Positions 1-5,351 of a stretch of DNA of 6,884 nucleotides are shown here, piece after piece. Numbering within the stretch: position 1 is the first letter of the stretch; each line of letters opens with the position of its first letter. Below the pieces are notes generated by a model, which was given only the letters and a program-made list of their open reading frames with translations, ran no database searches and was not told where the DNA came from. Origin of the DNA: DAOSVX01 sp964616495 (GTDB taxonomy: Bacteria > Bacillota_I > Bacilli_A > RF39 > UBA660). The stretch is taken from assembly GCA_964616495.1 (NCBI GenBank), contig CAZTRF010000052.1, positions 1 to 6,884 of the forward strand, in the 5' to 3' direction. The translations under genes and the position numbers were made by a program.

Positions 1-357
1 TGCTGGAACTGTGATAACTGCTTTGGTAACTTTTTCTCCTAAATAACTCTCAGCATCAGCTTTTAATTTAGCCAAAATCTTAGCACTAATTTCTTCAGGC
101 GTATATTTCTTATCATTAGCTTCCACCTTCTCACTAGTACCCATTTTTCTCTTAATTGAAGAAATTGTATTATCTACATTGGTAATGGCCTGACGTTTTG
201 CAACATCTCCAACCATTTCTTCATCACCTTTGAAAGCAACTACTGAAGGAGTAGTTCTATTGCCTTCAGCATTAGGAATAACTTTTGCTTCCCCACCTTC
301 TAATACTGCAACACAACTATTTGTTGTGCCTAAATCTATACCTATAATTTTACTCAT
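1..357 (-). CDS. dnaK: Molecular chaperone DnaK (Hsp70), N-terminal part, cut by window edge
   Basis: This is the Hsp70 chaperone, which binds unfolded peptides in an ATP-driven cycle in the cytoplasm with DnaJ and GrpE. Only the first 119 codons are present; the gene runs off the left edge in frame, so this is a window truncation and not a broken gene. The visible part is the start of the actin-like ATPase domain. It shows the phosphate-1 loop GIDLGTTNSCVAV near residues 6-18, then NAEGNRTTPSVVAF, then KRQAITN, a KRKMGT segment and YLGEKVTKAVITVPA at the cut. These match DnaK of Gram-positive bacteria almost residue for residue. The ATG at 357-355 follows a GAAAGGTGA-type ribosome binding site. 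The gene starts 14 bp after the grpE stop with no terminator between them, so it is read from the CIRCE-controlled promoter upstream of hrcA. Confidence 0.98.
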   Translation of the reverse strand, partial: MSKIIGIDLGTTNSCVAVLEGGEAKVIPNAEGNRTTPSVVAFKGDEEMVGDVAKRQAITNVDNTISSIKRKMGTSEKVEANDKKYTPEEISAKILAKLKADAESYLGEKVTKAVITVPA

Positions 358-371
358 TTTAATCACCTTTC

Positions 372-866
372 TTAATTATTAACTTTAACCATTGCTGGTC
401 TTATAACTTTATCTTTATAAATATAACCTTTTGTAAATACCTCTAAAACTACTCCTGCTGGCTTAGTTTCATCATGGTCAGTAACAATTGCTTCCATTAT
501 ATTTGGATCAAATTCTAACCCTAAGGCATTTATTTCTTTTATTTCATGACTTGTAAGAATGTCACACAAATTTCCATAAATTATCTTAAATCCTGCTAAA
601 AACTTACTAACTTCATCTGATAAATCATTGTCATCCAATTTAATAGCTCTTTCAAAATTATCAACTACTGGAAGCAACTTTTTAATAAAATCAATTCCTT
701 CATATCTAAGCATATCACTTATCTCATTGGCCGTTCTATTTCGATAATTTGCATATTCAGCCTGTACTCTAAGACATCTATCATTTAATTCATTTATCTT
801 ATTATGTAGTTCTAACTCCTTGTTTTCTTTCTTGGCTTCTTTTTTATTATTTTTTGGTTTTTCCAC
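372..866 (-). CDS. grpE: GrpE, nucleotide exchange factor for DnaK
   Basis: GrpE is a cytoplasmic dimer that releases ADP from DnaK and resets the chaperone cycle. The 164-residue product is a little shorter than typical GrpE because its N-terminal tail is short. Residues 1-20 are a Lys/Asn/Glu-rich tail. Residues about 20-55 are a coiled-coil helix including LRVQAEYANYRNRT, the usual dimer helix signature. FIKKLLPVVDNFERAI (60-75) belongs to the four-helix bundle. FDPNIMEAI (119-127) and VLEVFTKGYIYKDKVIRPAM (140-159) form the C-terminal beta domain that contacts DnaK. The start is GTG at 866-864, set by an AGGAGG six bases upstream. It shares one base with the TAG stop of hrcA (TAGTG), so the two are probably translationally coupled. 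dnaK follows 14 bp later. Confidence 0.97.
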   Translation of the reverse strand: MEKPKNNKKEAKKENKELELHNKINELNDRCLRVQAEYANYRNRTANEISDMLRYEGIDFIKKLLPVVDNFERAIKLDDNDLSDEVSKFLAGFKIIYGNLCDILTSHEIKEINALGLEFDPNIMEAIVTDHDETKPAGVVLEVFTKGYIYKDKVIRPAMVKVNN

Positions 867-1852
867 TATATTCCTCCTATATTTTTATTTATATAATCAA
901 GTAAAGATACAACCTTATCATATTCCATCCTTTTAGGACCAATAATAGCAATTGTTTCTTCAACTCCATTAATAACTATTTTAGTTTTAATAACTGTTAC
1001 ATTGGGATCTATCTCTGAATCTGAGCCAATATAAATATTAATTCCATCTTTTTCTTCTTCAATATGGTTTATTAGTGATTCATCTTCAAACTTATTAATA
1101 ATTTTCTTTATTTCCTCAACGTTATTATATTCTGGTTGTTTTAATAAATTGATTTTCCCGCTAAAATGAACATTACTTTTAGTAAAATCACTGAAAGCAT
1201 CATAGAAAATATTATAAATTGCCTCATATTGTTTCATTTTCTTTTCAATAATCGGCTTAACTTCAAACTCTAAACGCTCCGACACCTCATCAATTGGAGT
1301 GCCTGTTAGCATTTTATTAACTATTTCCGAAGTTTTAACTACTTCATCAATATCAGTTTCTCCATATAAATTAAACTGCTTATTGATAACCATGCCTTTA
1401 TCAGTGCAAACAAGAGCTACAAGTCTTTTATCATCTAAAGGAATAATACTAACCTGTTTTAAAGCATTATCTTTACTGCTTTTTCCCAAAACCACTGAAG
1501 TATAATTAGTAATATCGCTTATTATTTCCATACATTTAGTAATTGTATCCGACAAAGCCAACTCTCGATTAGAAAAAATAGTTTGAAGCTTTAAAACATC
1601 TTCTCCTGATAACTCTTTTGGTTTCATCAAGTTTTCCACATAATAACGATAACCTTTTTCACTGGGAATTCTTCCCGATGAAATATGAGCCTTCTCAATG
1701 TATCCCATATTTTCCAAAGTGGCCATTTCATTTCTAATAGTTGCACTAGAACATCTTAATTTCTTGCATAGTAACTTTGAACCTATTGGTCTAACATTTT
1801 TAATATAACGCTCAACAATTTCTTTTAAAATTTCTTTCTGTCTTTCTTCCAC
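866..1852 (-). CDS. hrcA: Heat-inducible transcription repressor HrcA
   Basis: HrcA is a dimeric repressor that binds CIRCE inverted repeats to hold down heat-shock genes; in well-studied Firmicutes its activity depends on GroE. The N-terminal winged helix-turn-helix is clear: RQKEILKEIVERYIKNVRPIGSKLL, then CSSATIRNEMATLENMGYIEKAHISSGRIPSEKGYRYY, which matches known HrcA closely (segments named by position, about residues 4-71). The rest is the usual HrcA dimerisation and GAF-like region, including GVEETIAIIGPKRMEYDKVVSLLDY near the C-terminus. I place the start at GTG 1852-1850 (328 residues) because GAGGTGA precedes it at good spacing and because the protein then aligns with the usual N-terminus. 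An in-frame GTG at 1876-1874 would give 336 residues, but it lies inside an operator-like repeat about 15 bases from the predicted transcription start and has no ribosome site. GTGs at 1861-1859 and 1855-1853 are also possible. The gene ends in TAG overlapping grpE by one base. Confidence 0.96.
   Translation of the reverse strand: MEERQKEILKEIVERYIKNVRPIGSKLLCKKLRCSSATIRNEMATLENMGYIEKAHISSGRIPSEKGYRYYVENLMKPKELSGEDVLKLQTIFSNRELALSDTITKCMEIISDITNYTSVVLGKSSKDNALKQVSIIPLDDKRLVALVCTDKGMVINKQFNLYGETDIDEVVKTSEIVNKMLTGTPIDEVSERLEFEVKPIIEKKMKQYEAIYNIFYDAFSDFTKSNVHFSGKINLLKQPEYNNVEEIKKIINKFEDESLINHIEEEKDGINIYIGSDSEIDPNVTVIKTKIVINGVEETIAIIGPKRMEYDKVVSLLDYINKNIGGI
873..878 (-). promoter_or_regulatory. 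Ribosome binding site fixing the GTG start of grpE
   Basis: The minus strand reads AGGAGG, six bases before the GTG at 866-864. This full-consensus site lies inside the end of hrcA and supports the non-ATG start and the one-base hrcA/grpE overlap. Confidence 0.85.
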
Positions 1853-1857
1853 CACTT

Positions 1858-1864
1858 TCACCTC
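1858..1864 (-). promoter_or_regulatory. Ribosome binding site that decides the hrcA start
   Basis: The minus strand reads GAGGTGA, a seven-base match to the complement of the 16S rRNA 3' end. The GAGG core sits eight bases before the GTG at 1852-1850 and five before the GTG at 1855-1853. It therefore favours the downstream starts over the GTG at 1876-1874. Confidence 0.7.
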
Positions 1865-1869
1865 ATTTG

Positions 1870-1893
1870 GCAGCACTAACTTCCAAGTGCTAA
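1870..1893 (-). promoter_or_regulatory. Degenerate second CIRCE-like inverted repeat
   Basis: The minus strand reads TTAGCACT, eight bases, then AGTGCTGC. The inner arms AGCACT/AGTGCT are perfectly inverted, but the gap is eight bases instead of the eleven that separates the same eight-base arms in canonical CIRCE, and one outer arm has decayed. It lies in the first transcribed bases of the hrcA operon, just downstream of the predicted start point. It could be a weak second HrcA site or a remnant of one. Confidence 0.5.
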
Positions 1894-1897
1894 ATAC

Positions 1898-1926
1898 ATT
1901 ATAATCTTATGCTTAGCACTTGTCAA
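1898..1926 (-). promoter_or_regulatory. Consensus sigma-A promoter of the hrcA-grpE-dnaK operon
   Basis: On the minus strand a perfect -35 TTGACA (1926-1921) is followed after 17 bp by a perfect -10 TATAAT (1903-1898). Transcription should begin near 1891, leaving a leader of about 39 bases before the preferred hrcA start. The -35 box lies inside the CIRCE operator, so bound HrcA would block RNA polymerase directly. Confidence 0.9.
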
Positions 1927-1940
1927 TATATGAGTGCTAA
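1913..1940 (-). promoter_or_regulatory. CIRCE operator for HrcA
   Basis: The minus strand shows TTAGCACTC, ten bases, then AAGTGCTAA. The canonical CIRCE is TTAGCACTC-N9-GAGTGCTAA. Here the arms are kept except for one outer-to-spacer base, and the spacer is ten bases long instead of nine. It lies directly upstream of hrcA and covers the -35 box, the expected position for autorepression of the operon. Confidence 0.93.
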
Positions 1941-1947
1941 TTTTTTT

Positions 1948-1977
1948 AAAAAATTAAAGGCTTTTTAAAAAGCCTTT
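1948..1977 (-). terminator. Rho-independent terminator of the two-gene membrane protein operon
   Basis: A perfect 22-base palindrome, AAAGGCTTTTT facing AAAAAGCCTTT (1956-1977), is followed in the minus direction by AA and six Ts (1953-1948). It begins nine bases past the stop of the 340-residue gene and ends eight bases before CIRCE, so it insulates the heat-shock operon from upstream transcription. Confidence 0.88.
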
Positions 1978-1985
1978 ATTTCAAT

Positions 1986-3008
1986 CTATTCTAATGGATA
2001 ATTATAAGTTAATTTGCTGCCATACAATTGACTAGTATAAATATCAAGAGCAAGATTATTATCATTTATTGTAACTGTATAAGGAGGATATAAAGCCGTT
2101 TCACTAAAGTCAGTACCATATAAATTCATTATTGATGAAAGCATTTTTCGGTTTTTAAAATCATAAATAAATAACTTGTTAGTTGTTGTTATAAATTCCA
2201 TATAATTTCTATCAAACAATATTAATTTATATCTATATTCATCATTAAAAGCAACACCTTCATAATCATATAAATTAAATTCACCATTGCTTAAAGTTTC
2301 TATTGCCCATTCATTATAATTATGAATCTGTTCCGAAATATATTTTGATAATAGAACCTCCTCATTAGATATTATTGCCCATTTATCTTCATTTTTAACT
2401 ACAAAAGTATCCGCCATTAATTGTTCATTTTCTTTTTTATTTAAAAGGCCAATATATTCATACTGCAATTTTATTAAAACACTTACCTTATCATTAATAT
2501 TTAATGCCCCCCAAAGTCCATTTACACTTTTCACAAAATAAATATTATTAGTAATAGAAGTTTGATATTCTTTTTTAGCAGTATACGTTGCTAAAAGTTT
2601 ATTTTCTTTTAAATCATATAAAATAGCATTTTTTTCTTCTTCTGATGAAGTGTCACTAACAAATATATAGCGATTATTAATTAAGGAATTTCCCTTAATA
2701 TACTCACTATTATCATAGTTTAAAGAATAACTATTATCATCAATAGTATTTTCGGCATTATCGCAATAAGAATATTGGCAAGGATAAACACCAACCAATA
2801 TATCTTTTTCATCATAAAAATATAATTTATTATCAAAATAAAATTCATGATTAGGATTAGGCTTTATTTCAATGGTAGAAATACTATTCTGATTATTATT
2901 ATCTGCCACTTTAAAATTTTTATAATATACGCCAACAAAAGTAGCTGATCCAAATAAAACCAGTAATATTATTATCGAAACGAATAACCCCTTTTTGTCT
3001 TCTTTCAT
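1986..3008 (-). CDS. Membrane-anchored extracytoplasmic protein, single WG-like repeat unit, function unknown
   Basis: I do not recognise a named family for the whole protein. The first seven residues are charged, residues about 8-28 form one membrane segment, and residues 35-340 should lie outside the cell. The outside part has a layout seen twice in the preceding 624-residue protein: a KLYFYDEKDILVGVYPC strand region with a close cysteine pair (77 and 82), then RYIFVSD (113-119), a WG-like block LWGALNI followed by LIKLQYEYIGLL (165-189), KWAIISNEEVLL (209-220), LYDYEGVAF and LFIYDFKNRKML (279-290). Such blocks resemble WG (KWG) repeats, which form beta-rich repeat structures; this is inferred by eye. 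The ATG overlaps the upstream stop as TAATG, with GGAGG seven bases before it, so the gene is coupled to its larger paralogue. A strong terminator follows. It may be a surface sensor, adhesin or binding protein, but nothing decides this. Confidence 0.88.
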   Translation of the reverse strand: MKEDKKGLFVSIIILLVLFGSATFVGVYYKNFKVADNNNQNSISTIEIKPNPNHEFYFDNKLYFYDEKDILVGVYPCQYSYCDNAENTIDDNSYSLNYDNSEYIKGNSLINNRYIFVSDTSSEEEKNAILYDLKENKLLATYTAKKEYQTSITNNIYFVKSVNGLWGALNINDKVSVLIKLQYEYIGLLNKKENEQLMADTFVVKNEDKWAIISNEEVLLSKYISEQIHNYNEWAIETLSNGEFNLYDYEGVAFNDEYRYKLILFDRNYMEFITTTNKLFIYDFKNRKMLSSIMNLYGTDFSETALYPPYTVTINDNNLALDIYTSQLYGSKLTYNYPLE

Positions 3009-4882
3009 TAACTAGCCTCCAAATCTCCTGTAGCAATTAAATATTTATAAGTAACATCATTAACAATAAATGTATAAAATTTAGCAGTATATGAAAAACT
3101 ATATGAAGATGTTGTTATATTATCAACAAGCTCTATTGGCGTATTAATTAATTCTTTTTTCTCATAATTATATAAATGCAACATATCATCATTATCAACA
3201 GCTATTATATATCCAGTATAAGATAAATCAAATAATTGATAATTACCATCTACTACCGGAACTCCTTCATAATTAAATAAAGACCATGAACCCGAAGATT
3301 TACCCATTAAACATTCTTTTTCTTCTTTAATATCATCATAAATAAATGATACTGCTTTACTTGCTTCAGTTTTCTCTAACTTTAAAACCCCATATTTACC
3401 TTCTTTATTAACTGCTATTACATATGAAGTTTCAGCATTTTCTAAATACATGCCTTCCTCTTTAGAATAACTATAAACCCTTAAGTATTTGCCTAAAGTC
3501 TCTTTAGATAAAATATTATAAAGCATTATTTTTACTGTTTCTTCTCCTACCAACGATGGTGCATCATAGATAAATGCATACTTTTCTAAATAAATAGGAA
3601 TACTTAAATTTTTACTATCATCTACACTATCAGTCCCTACCCTACAATTATTAAATGTTGTGGAACTTTCAGTTAAATTATTTTTGTTAATACAGGTATA
3701 AACTCCAATAAGTTCATTTTTTTCTAAATCTTTATAAAAATAAATGTTACCATTCTCATAGCTATAATAATCATAATTAAAACTAACCAATCCATCTAAT
3801 AGATTATAAGTAGATTCAAATTTATCTTCTCCGGCCATAATATTAACATATAAGGTATTACCCAATGATGAAATTTCATATGCTCTAGCAGTTTTAATTA
3901 AACTACCTTTCTCATCGAATATATTTTTAGGCACATAATAATCATTTTTAACAGTTTTTGGTTCAGCCATTAATCTCATCATATCATTATTATAAACATG
4001 TAAATATTTATTATTAGTAATTGTCGCAATATAATCTTCTAAACAATCAATGTATGTAAATCCCTCTTTTACCAAAGTTCCATCATATAAATAAAGATTG
4101 TATAGTTTGTTGCCATCAATAGTTTTAACATATTTATCATTGTATCCTTTAATTTCAAGATCTAGAGACGCTAATATTTTGTTTTTGAAAGAAATAAGTC
4201 CCCACTTTGCTTCGTTATGATAAACTAACTTATTATTATTCTCATATACTCGACTTTTCATTACTCCTAAGTAATCATATTCAAAAGGAATAATTTCTTC
4301 GGGAATATCTTTTTCTAAATTTAAAACCCCATATTTATTATTCTCATTTTTAACAATTATATAATTATTTTCAACACTATCGATATATTGATTATAATAG
4401 GATTTTATCAACAAATAATTATTAATTTTTGTTTCATTTTTAAAATCATATAGAAGAATTTTTTCATCGTCTTTAGTAATATTATCATAGATAAATGCAT
4501 AACGCCCATAATAGAACTTGCTTCTTCTTTGTAATTCATAGTTATTATTATCATAGTTTTTTATTTCATCAAAATTATCTTCATTTGATTCATAAGCAAC
4601 ATAACACTTATTCTCATTCTTATTTGCACATTCATATGTCCCAATTGCATTATCTTCTTCATCTAAAAAAGTTAAAATACCATTAGAATAAGAATAATTA
4701 TCTTTTGTAATTATTTCATAAATGGGTTTTTCAGGTTTAGGAGATTCCTTTTTATATACAAAATAATAACTTAAAAGAGCTACACCTAATAAAATAAAAG
4801 AGCCAATTAATATTAAAAATGCTTTTCTAGGTTTGCTTAAACCCTTTAAAAAGTTTTTTAACTTGCCTTGTTTCTTATTCAT
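3008..4882 (-). CDS. Membrane-anchored extracytoplasmic protein with two tandem WG-like units, function unknown
   Basis: The protein has 624 residues and no name I can support. A Lys-rich N-terminus (1-20) is followed by one membrane segment at about 21-43 and a large outside domain. That domain is an internal duplication. Unit 1 (about 60-365) has YSYSNGILTFLD, GTYEC with cysteines 85 and 93, YAFIYD (128-133), KYGVLNLEK (183-191) then IIPFEYDYLGV, AKWGLISFKNKI (225-236) and YLHVYNNDMM. Unit 2 (about 368-624) has YSYENGNIYFY, GVYTC with cysteines 397 and 413, YAFIYD (435-440), KYGVLKLEK (496-504) then VSFIYDDI, GSWSLFNYEGVPV and MLHLYNYEKKEL. The KYGVL and KWGLI blocks followed by a strand and an FxYD/E motif resemble WG repeats. 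No catalytic motif, sortase signal or lipobox is visible. The ATG follows a modest AGGTG ribosome site. A smaller paralogue with one unit overlaps its stop. The reading frame is very AT-rich. Confidence 0.9.
   Translation of the reverse strand: MNKKQGKLKNFLKGLSKPRKAFLILIGSFILLGVALLSYYFVYKKESPKPEKPIYEIITKDNYSYSNGILTFLDEEDNAIGTYECANKNENKCYVAYESNEDNFDEIKNYDNNNYELQRRSKFYYGRYAFIYDNITKDDEKILLYDFKNETKINNYLLIKSYYNQYIDSVENNYIIVKNENNKYGVLNLEKDIPEEIIPFEYDYLGVMKSRVYENNNKLVYHNEAKWGLISFKNKILASLDLEIKGYNDKYVKTIDGNKLYNLYLYDGTLVKEGFTYIDCLEDYIATITNNKYLHVYNNDMMRLMAEPKTVKNDYYVPKNIFDEKGSLIKTARAYEISSLGNTLYVNIMAGEDKFESTYNLLDGLVSFNYDYYSYENGNIYFYKDLEKNELIGVYTCINKNNLTESSTTFNNCRVGTDSVDDSKNLSIPIYLEKYAFIYDAPSLVGEETVKIMLYNILSKETLGKYLRVYSYSKEEGMYLENAETSYVIAVNKEGKYGVLKLEKTEASKAVSFIYDDIKEEKECLMGKSSGSWSLFNYEGVPVVDGNYQLFDLSYTGYIIAVDNDDMLHLYNYEKKELINTPIELVDNITTSSYSFSYTAKFYTFIVNDVTYKYLIATGDLEAS
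3016..3020 (-). promoter_or_regulatory. Ribosome binding site inside the 3' end of the larger gene
   Basis: GGAGG on the minus strand lies seven bases before the ATG of the 340-residue gene, within the last codons of the 624-residue gene. It confirms the TAATG overlap start. Confidence 0.75.
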
Positions 4883-4902
4883 ATCACACCTACACTATTA
4901 TT

Positions 4903-4931
4903 AGTATATAATATTTTTTAATATTTTTAAA
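4903..4931 (-). promoter_or_regulatory. Possible promoter of the two-gene membrane protein operon
   Basis: On the minus strand TATACT (4908-4903) lies 17 bp after TTTAAA (4931-4926), four of six matches to TTGACA. It would give a leader of only about 14 bases. The flank is so AT-rich that chance matches are likely; the expected place for a promoter is the main support. Confidence 0.35.
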
Positions 4932-5056
4932 GAGTTTTTCCTATAAAAGTTATAAAAGCCTTTCTAATAAAATATAAAAATAATTTTATCCAAAAAAAAG
5001 AAAAAAAACATTTTTTTAAAATAAGAAACAAAAAATAGATAAAACAATAGAATTTT
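4909..5056. other. Very AT-rich stretch with no gene seen
   Basis: This part of the gap consists mostly of A and T runs, including eight As and seven Ts near 4992-5017. I see no intact reading frame with a ribosome site, no RNA gene and no GC-containing hairpin. It may hold decayed insertion-sequence DNA and the upstream region of the operon promoter. Confidence 0.5.
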
Positions 5057-5167
5057 ATTAACTCCCAACTTGGTTTGATGCTAAATCTGAGGGGTATAAT
5101 ATAACAAATATGCTAATCTTTCATTATTGTAATAACATATATATTCATTTATAGATTGTTCAAAAAA
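5057..5167 (-). pseudogene. C-terminal remnant of an IS3-family transposase (rve-type)
   Basis: The minus strand from 5167 reads FFEQS followed by INEYICYYNNERLAYLL, then YYTPQI, a TAG stop (5083-5081) and HQTKLGVN. This fits the end of IS3/IS150-type DDE transposases, where the pattern is (I)xxYIxYYNxxR, about seven residues, then TPxxYRxQ near the end. The TAG falls exactly where the conserved Tyr of TPxxY is expected, so one base change from TAT or TAC explains it. Upstream the same frame is closed by TGA at 5170-5168 and more stops, and the DDE core and HTH parts are absent. It is therefore an inactive fragment. It sits between two operons and shares their orientation. Confidence 0.65.
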
Positions 5168-5295
5168 TCATGACTATTAATATTCGATTATTAATGCTTA
5201 ATCTTTGATTTATCAACTAATATATAACATTTTTGAATTGTCTAATGCTCTTAGTTTTAATTTTAGATATAATCATTTTTATAATTAATTTCATC

Positions 5296-5329
5296 AAAAA
5301 AGTAGACTACATTTTTTTGTATCTACTTT
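5296..5329 (-). terminator. Rho-independent terminator of the small-protein cassette
   Basis: On the minus strand AAAGTAGA (5329-5322) pairs with TCTACTTT (5306-5299); TAC/GTA extends the stem across one bulged base around an A-rich loop. The last stem Ts run into a six-T tract. It begins 22 bases past the stop of the 366-residue gene. Its 5' arm overlaps the possible right IS end. Confidence 0.8.
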
Positions 5330-5351
5330 GATTTTATTGTTTTAAAAACTT

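Larger units (their letters stand above)
5029..5332 (-). mobile_element. Possible outer limits of a decayed IS3-type insertion sequence
   Basis: Near the transposase 3' end the minus strand reads TTTTATCTATTTTTTG (5044-5029). At the other side the plus strand reads TTGTATCTACTTTGAT (5317-5332). Both face outward and share TATCTAYTTT, as degenerate terminal inverted repeats would. The interval is only about 300 bp against more than 1 kb for a full element, so most of it would be deleted. In such T-rich DNA the match may be chance; the transposase fragment inside is the stronger evidence. Confidence 0.25.

Noticed and set aside
1299..1505. Plus-strand open frame of 68 codons
   Set aside because: It lies fully inside hrcA on the other strand, has no ribosome site and no recognisable content.
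4495..4686. Plus-strand open frame of 63 codons rich in His and Tyr
   Set aside because: It is antisense to the 624-residue gene; the composition mirrors the AT-rich Asn/Tyr codons opposite.
1986..4882. Recoded TGA (mollicute-type genetic code)
   Set aside because: The Trp codons checked are TGG and no intact gene has an internal TGA. No gene ends in TGA either, so recoding is not strictly excluded but is not supported.
4990..5020. A-run/T-run inverted repeat as a terminator
   Set aside because: The stem would be only A:T pairs with no GC, unlike a working intrinsic terminator, and it is far from any gene end.
5070..5100. Plus-strand TATAAT with an upstream TTGATG or TTGGTT
   Set aside because: Spacings of 14 and 19 bp are poor and no plus-strand gene follows; the motif falls inside the transposase remnant.
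5208..5294. Short minus-strand frame starting ATG at 5294 (about 25 codons)
   Set aside because: It is very short, Ile/Lys-rich and lacks a ribosome site; it is probably decayed DNA.
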